Shown: positions 58,066-64,000 of the stretch, in pieces
Position numbering within the stretch: the first letter of the stretch is position 1
How the letters are laid out: each line of letters starts with the position of its first letter
Notes under the pieces: model-generated
What the model saw: only the letters and a program-made list of their open reading frames with translations
The model's database searches: none
What the model was told of the DNA's origin: nothing
Program-made: the position numbers and the translations under genes
NCBI GenBank assembly: GCA_049889095.1
Contig: JBLJFK010000014.1
Direction: 5' to 3' (one strand)
From: Ewingella sp049889095
Lineage (GTDB): Bacteria > Pseudomonadota > Gammaproteobacteria > Enterobacterales > Enterobacteriaceae
DNA length: 64,000 nucleotides

Positions 58066-58821
58066 ATGAATCTTATCAGTATTCCCGCTTTGCAGGACAA
58101 TTACATTTGGTTATTGGATGACCATAATGGCCACTGTTTGATTGTCGACCCAGGCGAAGCTGCCCCCGTATTGGAAGTCTTGAAAACGCGCAAATTAACA
58201 CCAACCGCTATCCTGTTGACTCATCATCATCACGATCATGTCGATGGTGTAAGCGAGATTTTGGCACATTTCCCTGCGTTAAAATTGTACGGCCCGGAAG
58301 AAATCCCAGCCAAGACCGGTCGGATAATTCTTAAAAATGGAGATGTACAGAAAATAGGAGAGGTGAAATGGCAGATTTTTGCTACACCGGGGCATACATT
58401 AGGTCACATTTCATACTACAGTGCGCCTTATCTGTTCTGTGGAGACACGATGTTTTCCGCCGGATGTGGACGTCTGTTCGAAGGCACGCCAGAACAAATG
58501 TACCAATCGTTTCAACAGCTAGCTCAGCTTCCTGATGAAACTTTAGTCTGCGCAGCCCATGAATATACTCTCTCAAACCTTAAGTTTGCCCGCTCAATAC
58601 TACCCGATGATCATGATATTGACTCTCATGAGCAGAATGTGCAAGAAATGCGAAAAAAGGGGCAACCATCTCTGCCAACAACCCTGGGTTTAGAGCGAAA
58701 AATTAACCTTTTCTTACGATGCGATGATATTGATTTACAAAACAAATTAAAGCTTAACGATCCCTTAAAACCTTCTTGGCATGTTTTTTCCTATCTAAGG
58801 CAACTCAAAGACAGCTTCTAA
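58066..58821 (+). CDS. gloB: Hydroxyacylglutathione hydrolase (glyoxalase II)
   Basis: 251 residues. Metallo-beta-lactamase fold; THHHHDHVDG, GHTLGH and CGDTMFSAGCGR bind two metals. Hydrolyses S-lactoylglutathione in methylglyoxal detoxification. Noticeably more A/T-rich than neighbouring genes. Divergent from yafS, upstream of mltD. Confidence 0.96.
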   Translation: MNLISIPALQDNYIWLLDDHNGHCLIVDPGEAAPVLEVLKTRKLTPTAILLTHHHHDHVDGVSEILAHFPALKLYGPEEIPAKTGRIILKNGDVQKIGEVKWQIFATPGHTLGHISYYSAPYLFCGDTMFSAGCGRLFEGTPEQMYQSFQQLAQLPDETLVCAAHEYTLSNLKFARSILPDDHDIDSHEQNVQEMRKKGQPSLPTTLGLERKINLFLRCDDIDLQNKLKLNDPLKPSWHVFSYLRQLKDSF

Positions 58822-58891
58822 TACCCAAGGTTGTCTTTTTGGGTCAGGTAACGTATTATCGTCTGTCTTTTAAGCAACTGTTGACACACAC

Positions 58892-60274
58892 ATGAAGGCA
58901 AAAGCGATAATATTCGCCTCCGTGTTGCTGGTGGGTTGTCAGGCGTCCAGGCAGGACGTGAAGATACCCGAACAGCATGCACAGAGTTTGTCTTCGGCAA
59001 GTCAAAGTGAAGCAGGAGAGTACACAGATGATGGCCAAGTGGCCTCAGAGCGATGGTTGAACAGTGACGACTCCATTGCGCAAACCAATCTGTGGAACTT
59101 CATTGGCGACGAGCTGAAGATGAAGGTTCCGGAAAATTCCCGGATCCGTGAGCAAAAGTTAAAATATTTAAAAAATAAGAGCTATCTCCACGATGTAACA
59201 TTACGGGCAGAGCCGTACATGTACTGGATCACCGAGCAGATTAAGAAACGTAATATGCCGATGGAACTGGTACTGCTACCCATAGTGGAGAGCGCTTTTG
59301 ACCCAAAAGCAACCTCATCAGCTAACGCTGCGGGGCTTTGGCAGATCGTGCCGCAAACGGGTCGCAATTATGGTTTAAAACAAAACCAATGGTATGACGG
59401 TCGCCGCGATGTTGTGGCTTCGACTACCGCTGCGCTTGATATGATGCAAAGCCTGAACAAAATGTTTGGTGGTGACTGGTTGCTGACCATTGCTGCGTAT
59501 AACAGTGGTGAAGGCCGCGTAATGCAAGCGGTGAAAGCAAACAAAGCCAAAGGTCGTCCAACTGACTTCTGGTCACTGGCACTTCCTCGCGAAACGTCGA
59601 TTTATGTCCCGAAGATGTTGGCACTGAGCGATATTTTGAAGCACAGTAAAAAATATGGGATCAGCTTACCGACACCGAGCAAAGACCGTGCATTAGCGCG
59701 TGTTGAAGTAGGCCAGCAGATGCAGTTAACTCAGGCGGCTGAGATGGCGGGCATGTCATTGACTAAGCTGAAGTCATTTAATACTGGCTACAAGAAGAAT
59801 GTGACCGCGCCTAATGGGCCTCATTATATTGTTTTACCGAAGGCGCATGCTGCACAGTTAAAAGATTCTCTGGCTGATGGCGATATCGCTGCAGTTCAGA
59901 AAACTCAACTGGCCAGCAACACACCATCAGGTGCAAAAGCTTACAAGGTTCGCTCTGGCGACAGCTTGTCTGGGATTGCAGCCCGACTGAATGTGAAGAC
60001 TCGTGATTTACAGCGTTGGAACAATTTGCGCTCTGCAAGCGCGTTAAAAGTTGGGCAAACCCTGCAAGTGGCGGACAACAGTGTCAGCGCGGTAAGCAGC
60101 AATCGCGGCAGTATTACGTATCAGGTTCGTAAAGGAGACTCGTTGTCGAGCATTGCCAAGCGCCACGGCGTCAACATCAAAGATGTGATGCGCTGGAACG
60201 CGGGTGCCGATAATCTTCAGCCTGGCAACAAACTGACGTTATACGTCAGCAATAAATTAACGCCAGATGCCTGA
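58892..60274 (+). CDS. mltD: Membrane-bound lytic murein transglycosylase D
   Basis: 460 residues. Lipobox LLVGC; SLT catalytic domain about 110-230 with Glu in LLPIVESAFDPKATS, then SANAAGLWQIVP and AAYNSGEGRV. Two C-terminal LysM repeats (YKVRSGDSLSGIAARL and YQVRKGDSLSSIAKRH) bind peptidoglycan. E. coli MltD has the same layout. Followed by a terminator. Confidence 0.96.
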   Translation: MKAKAIIFASVLLVGCQASRQDVKIPEQHAQSLSSASQSEAGEYTDDGQVASERWLNSDDSIAQTNLWNFIGDELKMKVPENSRIREQKLKYLKNKSYLHDVTLRAEPYMYWITEQIKKRNMPMELVLLPIVESAFDPKATSSANAAGLWQIVPQTGRNYGLKQNQWYDGRRDVVASTTAALDMMQSLNKMFGGDWLLTIAAYNSGEGRVMQAVKANKAKGRPTDFWSLALPRETSIYVPKMLALSDILKHSKKYGISLPTPSKDRALARVEVGQQMQLTQAAEMAGMSLTKLKSFNTGYKKNVTAPNGPHYIVLPKAHAAQLKDSLADGDIAAVQKTQLASNTPSGAKAYKVRSGDSLSGIAARLNVKTRDLQRWNNLRSASALKVGQTLQVADNSVSAVSSNRGSITYQVRKGDSLSSIAKRHGVNIKDVMRWNAGADNLQPGNKLTLYVSNKLTPDA

Positions 60275-60300
60275 TGTCCTATATGCATCATCCATAAAAA

Positions 60301-60328
60301 AGCACCTTTTGAAGGTGCTTTTTTTTTG
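60301..60328 (+). terminator. mltD terminator
   Basis: AGCACCTT (60301-60308), short loop, AAGGTGCT (60312-60319), then a run of T to 60327. A-run upstream makes it work on the other strand too, for yafD. Confidence 0.9.
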
Positions 60329-60343
60329 CCGCAAATTCAATGG

Positions 60344-61153
60344 TTACATAGCGGTTTTGGCGCCCGTCTTCTGAGCCAAAAATTCCACCAGTAGCGGGTT
60401 GTGATCTGATGCCTGAGTTTCCAGCACGGTCGCCTGGGTTACGCTCAAATCGCGGTAGAAAATGAAATCTAGCGGACGGCCAAAAGCACGCCTGCGAAAG
60501 TCAGCCGGAAAGCGGACTTCATGCAGATGAATATTGTTGGCGAAACCAAACAGCGCATTAATGCGCTGTCGGCTCCATGCATTAAAGTCCCCCGCCATAA
60601 CCACTGGTCCCTTGTGCAGGGCAATCTGCTCACCAATAGTCTCCAGTTGCTTGCTATAAACGTCGACACCGATACTGAAATTTACCGCATGAATGTTCAC
60701 AACCATCAGCAGCCGCCCGTCAAGCAGCGGATAGACCGTCACCAAAGCGGATTTCGCAAGGCGCAGTAGAGGTTCCCGCTCTCGCAGCGGGCAACAATAG
60801 ACCGGATGCGCGGCAGAAAGTGTCATCACGCCTGATGGATGCTGGGGGAGCATATAGGCTGGTACTTGATCGGCTGCCAGATAATGAGACGTAGCAAAAC
60901 GAATCAGCTCTGGCGTAGATTGTGCTTCTTGTAACAATACCAGCTGAGCATCTTTACCAAACCCTTGCAGCACTGAAAGCCAGTCGGCCCGTTGCTGTTT
61001 GAAAATGTTCCACACCATTATGCGTAAGGTGTTTGAATTGGGTAGCGCAGCTCCGGGAGGTAATCCAGTGCCTAAATGAGCAAGGGCACCTGGAAAGATC
61101 TGCTCAACCGGCTGACCTGCAACATACCTCATTGCGTAAGTTCTTTTCGGCAC
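60344..61153 (-). CDS. yafD: Endonuclease/exonuclease/phosphatase family protein YafD
   Basis: 269 residues. EEP fold: VWNIFKQQRADW, LLQEAQSTPELI (metal Glu), AGDFNAWS and SDHNPLLVEF (catalytic Asp-His). Close to E. coli YafD throughout, including HPSGVMTLSAAHPVYCCPLR. Substrate not established. Convergent with mltD; yafE, next to it in E. coli, is absent. Confidence 0.95.
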   Translation of the reverse strand: MPKRTYAMRYVAGQPVEQIFPGALAHLGTGLPPGAALPNSNTLRIMVWNIFKQQRADWLSVLQGFGKDAQLVLLQEAQSTPELIRFATSHYLAADQVPAYMLPQHPSGVMTLSAAHPVYCCPLREREPLLRLAKSALVTVYPLLDGRLLMVVNIHAVNFSIGVDVYSKQLETIGEQIALHKGPVVMAGDFNAWSRQRINALFGFANNIHLHEVRFPADFRRRAFGRPLDFIFYRDLSVTQATVLETQASDHNPLLVEFLAQKTGAKTAM

Positions 61154-61353
61154 GCTTATCGCCTATTCAACCATTAAAAATCATGCTGTTCGGATAATAC
61201 CAACAGCGGACATTTCAGTATACGCCCGCCAGTGCTCAGGCCCAATCTGTTTACAATCGTATACAAGCTATTCACACGCTGTCATCAGACTTTATTATTA
61301 AGGTAGCATACGATAGATGCGGCATAGCCTTACTCCACAATACCGCCTATGAA

Positions 61354-61428
61354 ATGATGATGATGATGATTAGCCTGTGCTTAAATACCCAGGCTAATCA
61401 AAGTATGAAATTATTTCTGCTGGAGTAA
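61354..61428 (+). promoter_or_regulatory. Possible Met-run leader peptide and hairpin before yafC
   Basis: A 24-codon frame beginning with five consecutive Met codons (MMMMMISLCLNTQANQ…) ends six bases before the yafC start; its last codons contain the yafC ribosome site. Within it GATTAGCCTG (61368-61377) and CAGGCTAATC (61390-61399) form a perfect 10-bp stem. This looks like a translated leader that could control yafC, but no terminator T-run is present. Confidence 0.3.
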
Positions 61429-61433
61429 CAACA

Positions 61434-62327
61434 ATGAAAGCCAGTTCGGAAGAGCTAATCACCTTTGTGACCGTGGTGGAAACCGGTAGTTTCAGCCGCG
61501 CCGCTGAGCAACTGGAGCAGGATAACTCGGTGGTCAGTCGTACCGTCAAACGCCTTGAGCAAAAACTCGGTATCACCCTGCTCAATCGTACCACGCGGCA
61601 AATCAACCTGACCCACGAAGGTGAGCGCTACTTTGTGCGCGTACAGAAGATTTTGCAGGATATGGCTGCCGCCGAAGATGAACTGCTAGATCACCGGGAT
61701 ATTCCGCAAGGTTTGCTGCGCGTCGATGCTGCCACGCCGGTCATTCTGCACGTGATCTCACCATTGGTGGTCGAATTCACCGAGCGGTTTCCCAAGATGA
61801 CGCTGGCTCTGTTTTCATCTGAAAGTAACATTAACTTAATTGATCAGAAGGTGGATGTAGCGATCCGCGTAGGCGAACTGGAGGACTCTAGCCTGCGGGC
61901 CCGCAAACTGATGTTGAGCTATCGCAGTGTGCTGGCTTCACCGGCTTATCTGCAAAAATGGGGAGTACCGCAAAATGCCGATGATCTGAAAAAACACCGT
62001 TGTCTGGCATTTAATGAGGTGCTGGCTCTGAACAAATGGCCGCTGCTGTGTGCCGACGGACAACAGTTGACCATTACGCCATTTATCAGTTCTGGGAGCG
62101 GGGAGACGCTGCGCCAGCTCTGCCTGATGGGTAACGGCATCGCCTGCCTGTCTGATTTCATGACTCAACAGGATGTAAAACGAGGAGATCTAATTGAATT
62201 ACTGGCACCGGACATTATGCGCATCGCCATGCCGCTGCACGCCGTCTATTACAGCGATCAGACTGTTAGCTCGCGCATTCGCTGTTTTGTTGATTTCCTC
62301 AGCGAAAAACTCAATTCGCAGATATAA
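61434..62327 (+). CDS. yafC: LysR-family regulator YafC
   Basis: 297 residues. N-terminal winged helix (TFVTVVETGSFSRAAEQLEQ, NSVVSRTVKRLEQKLG) and periplasmic-binding-like effector domain. Related to E. coli YafC by sequence style and position next to yafD. Target genes unknown; its E. coli neighbour dkgB is missing here. Confidence 0.88.
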   Translation: MKASSEELITFVTVVETGSFSRAAEQLEQDNSVVSRTVKRLEQKLGITLLNRTTRQINLTHEGERYFVRVQKILQDMAAAEDELLDHRDIPQGLLRVDAATPVILHVISPLVVEFTERFPKMTLALFSSESNINLIDQKVDVAIRVGELEDSSLRARKLMLSYRSVLASPAYLQKWGVPQNADDLKKHRCLAFNEVLALNKWPLLCADGQQLTITPFISSGSGETLRQLCLMGNGIACLSDFMTQQDVKRGDLIELLAPDIMRIAMPLHAVYYSDQTVSSRIRCFVDFLSEKLNSQI

Positions 62328-62348
62328 AAAACCACGTCGGAGCGTAAG

Positions 62349-62498
62349 TCAGATTTGTTTTTTTAATGCCAGACTTAATTCAAGGGCACCTATGGCGTTC
62401 CGTTCCAGAGCATCACCAAGCAAAGGTGCGTACATGACAATTTCCTCTGGAGTGACCCCCTTCAAGATTAAGGGATTCCAATAATAAGAATTTAATAT
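62349..62498 (-). pseudogene. Possible C-terminal gene remnant
   Basis: After a stop at 62499-62501, the minus strand has 49 open codons ending at 62349, with protein-like content (GVTPEEIVMYAPLLGDALER, then NAIGALELSLALKKQI). No start with a full N-terminus is available, so it reads like the tail of a lost enzyme beside the LysR gene. A 28-residue product from the internal ATG, which has GAGGAA upstream, cannot be excluded. Family not identified. Confidence 0.35.
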
Positions 62499-62524
62499 TT
62501 ATTGTGACTTAATGAACCCATGAC

Positions 62525-63328
62525 TTATTTCTCGTTACTTTCAGTGCCGACGTGCATCAGTTCTGACTGGATATAGCGGGTAAGACGCCTCGCCGCCAGC
62601 GCGGGAGAGAGATCATGATCATCGATAAATTGTCTGGCGTCGATCTTGTCCTGAACCCTGATTATAAACTGAGGCTTCGTCTCAGGGATCCTATACCATT
62701 TACCCTGTTTCGTCAGCATTGGCGGCTGGCAGGAGATCTGCACTATCCTTACAGCACACCCAGCTCTGACGGCGATATTGGCTGCTCCTCGTTGCAGAAC
62801 TAATTGTTGGCCAACAATCGAACGTGTTCCCTCAGGGAAGATAAGTAGTGTACCACCCGTCTGAAGCCTCTGCTCACATGCAAGCATCAATGCCTCAGAA
62901 TCCGAGTTAACCAGATACCCTGCAGCCTTGATGACACCTCGGACAAAAGGGTTATCCAGCAAGGCTTGTTTAACAATGCAGTCACAGCGTGGCATGCAAG
63001 ATGCCAAAAAGACATAATCGAGTAGACTGGGGTGATTTGCTACAACCAGGCATCCTCGGTCTTGTTTGAACTTCTCCACGCCAATAATCTGATAGTCCAT
63101 CACACCGGCTAGCCGCAGCGCATTCAGAAAAAATCTGAAGCTATTGCGGATACTGCTGTGCGTCAGCTGCTGTAGAAGATCCTGCCGACGAACGGTAAGA
63201 CGCAACAGAGTAAACCAAATCAGAGAAAGCACCAGGCCACCAATTCCGAAAAGGGCAAAAAACACCCCTGTTGAAACCCAGCGCCAGAGCCGGTTGAAAA
63301 TATTGTTCCACACAGGCTTATTCGTCAT
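62525..63328 (-). CDS. Lysophospholipid/acyl acyltransferase (PlsC-like)
   Basis: 267 residues. One or two N-terminal membrane helices (VFFALFGIGGLVLSLIWFTL), then acyltransferase motifs VANHPSLLDYVFLA (NHx4D) and LLIFPEGTRS. Similar acyltransferases stand in aryl-polyene clusters, but no such genes are in view. It occupies the place of dkgB between yafC and the rRNA-linked tRNA-Asp, so it may have been acquired there. Confidence 0.88.
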   Translation of the reverse strand: MTNKPVWNNIFNRLWRWVSTGVFFALFGIGGLVLSLIWFTLLRLTVRRQDLLQQLTHSSIRNSFRFFLNALRLAGVMDYQIIGVEKFKQDRGCLVVANHPSLLDYVFLASCMPRCDCIVKQALLDNPFVRGVIKAAGYLVNSDSEALMLACEQRLQTGGTLLIFPEGTRSIVGQQLVLQRGAANIAVRAGCAVRIVQISCQPPMLTKQGKWYRIPETKPQFIIRVQDKIDARQFIDDHDLSPALAARRLTRYIQSELMHVGTESNEK

Positions 63329-63347
63329 GTTGGACTATCCATTATCA

Positions 63348-63564
63348 CTAGGGTGTTTTTGTAGAGACGTCCAAAAAGACGCATAGTTGCTGAGCTACCC
63401 AACGGATCCAGTCATATTTATTGGTGATAGCTGGCGCCAACACGTACCAATCAAGAAAGTTCGGGGGGTATTTCATACCAGATGAGTCTCAGATCCGAAA
63501 GAGAAATGACTTTATTCCATTTTCCTCCCAGTTGCATCCGTAACTTTCTTAATTCTTCTTTCAC
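63348..63564 (-). pseudogene. Possible frameshifted remnant upstream of the acyltransferase
   Basis: Two short minus-strand frames overlap at a run of six C (63463-63468): VKEELRKLRMQLGGKWNKVI…LIWYEIPP and NFLDWYVLAPAITNKYDWIR…DVSTKTP. Joined across the C-run they make about 71 residues of plausible protein. Either a decayed gene or a sequencing-type slip. No family recognised; no good start seen. Confidence 0.25.
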
Positions 63565-63830
63565 CGCTAGCTGAACCCTATTAGTTCAGATAATATATTT
63601 TATTTTAAGAATTAGATTTTTAAAAACCCACAAATAAAAGTATAAAAACCCAAAAAAGCCTTTATTAAAATGAATTATTGAAATGAAGAATTGATAGAAA
63701 TAAATATATTAACCAATTATTTTTTAAAAAAAATCACTGGGATATTAATGAAGTAATATATGAACCTACTTATGGCTCTATTCTGAATAGAATAATAGAG
63801 ATAACGTATTATTTCTTTCGCTATTCTGAT
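63565..63830. other. A/T-rich stretch without genes
   Basis: About 265 bases with long A and T runs and no frame of note on either strand, between the acyltransferase block and the tRNA-Asp terminator. Contains no repeat seen elsewhere in the window. Confidence 0.6.
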
Positions 63831-63836
63831 GCAAAA

Positions 63837-63862
63837 AACCCTGAATCATAAGATCCAGGGTT
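63837..63862 (-). terminator. Terminator after tRNA-Asp (probable rRNA operon end)
   Basis: On the minus strand AACCCTG, loop, CAGGGTT followed by a run of six T, 12 bases after the tRNA 3' end. Confidence 0.85.
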
Positions 63863-63873
63863 TATGCAATAAT

Positions 63874-63950
63874 TGGCGGAACGGACGGGGCTCGAACCCG
63901 CGACCCCCTGCGTGACAGGCAGGTATTCTAACCAACTGAACTACCGCTCC
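63874..63950 (-). tRNA. tRNA-Asp (anticodon GTC), aspU-like
   Basis: 77 bases on the minus strand, identical to the tRNA at 55731, with encoded CCA. In E. coli the equivalent aspU is the last gene of rrnH, directly after 5S rRNA; here the 50 bases to the window edge would be the spacer to 5S, which is not visible. Confidence 0.98.
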
Positions 63951-64000
63951 ACCGGTTCTTTCACTCACATCAGAAAATGTCTGATACAAGTTTGTTCCTG

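Noticed and set aside
61340..61372. Phase-variable microsatellite (ATG repeat)
   Set aside because: Only about five triplet units, and triplet changes would not shift the yafC frame; kept only as part of the leader-peptide idea.
63951..64000. 5S rRNA at the right edge
   Set aside because: The last 50 bases do not contain recognisable 5S sequence; the gene, if present, starts outside the window.

Overview
The window is a piece of an enterobacterial chromosome (order Enterobacterales). The backbone gene order is that of Escherichia coli K-12 between thrW and rrnH: tRNA-Thr, proA, proB, crl, frsA, gpt, pepD, dinB, yafK, yafJ, gmhA, fadE ... tRNA-Asp, dnaQ, rnhA, yafS, gloB, mltD, yafD, yafC ... 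tRNA-Asp. The proteins are close to but distinct from the E. coli ones. A complete methionine salvage set, a Klebsiella-type hpx allantoin cluster and several intergenic repeat families suggest Yersiniaceae (Rahnella/Serratia-like). That placement is inference; no rRNA is in view.

Bases 1-13,780 are one arm of a lambdoid prophage integrated at the 3' end of the tRNA-Thr gene; the rest lies left of the window. From left to right: a Cro-like gene (minus strand, cut by the window edge), the operator/promoter region O_R, a LexA-type CI repressor followed by an overlapping lipoprotein gene in the lambda rex position, O_L/pL with 15-bp operators matching O_R, a nut site (boxA/boxB), an N-type antiterminator, then a long tightly packed early operon: small unknown proteins, an Erf recombinase, Ea22-like proteins, a PD-(D/E)XK-like protein, an HNH homing endonuclease, an excisionase-like protein and integrase. 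Two strong intrinsic terminators lie inside this operon, as expected if N-dependent antitermination controls it.

Bases 13,779-29,200 hold the housekeeping block: proline synthesis (proBA), the sigma-S factor Crl, FrsA, purine salvage (gpt), peptidase D, SOS polymerase IV with a near-perfect LexA box, a GDPD-family secreted protein with eroded active site, a YkuD-family periplasmic enzyme, YafJ, GmhA, FadE with a FadR-like site, and a DUF1456 protein. Between frsA and pepD lie a threefold 131-bp tandem repeat and a related single-copy MITE-like element.

Bases 29,300-38,350 carry 5-methylthioadenosine/methionine salvage: mtnK and mtnA diverge over MetJ boxes, mtnDCB form one operon, and mtnE (ybdL) plus the omega-amidase yafV complete the last transamination. 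MetJ-like boxes also lie between mtnB and mtnE. A three-lipoprotein operon (CsgG family, DUF4810, DUF799) and a compound inverted-repeat element sit between the two mtn halves.

Bases 39,200-55,650 carry allantoin/allantoate catabolism: permease HpxC, regulator HpxS, racemase HpxA, allantoinase HpxB, allantoate amidohydrolase HpxK, ureidoglycine-glyoxylate aminotransferase HpxJ, an ABC importer HpxFGHI, RpiR regulator HpxU, and the oxalurate/oxamate genes hpxWXYZ. Sigma-54-type promoters precede hpxF and hpxW and, less surely, hpxC, which fits nitrogen control. A CTP-synthase-like protein that lost its glutaminase residues flanks the cluster. A second copy of the compound inverted-repeat element sits between hpxZ and hpxB.

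Bases 55,690-64,000 are the dnaQ-rnhA to yafC block between two identical tRNA-Asp genes. The second tRNA-Asp, with its own terminator, is probably the tail of an rRNA operon starting just right of the window.
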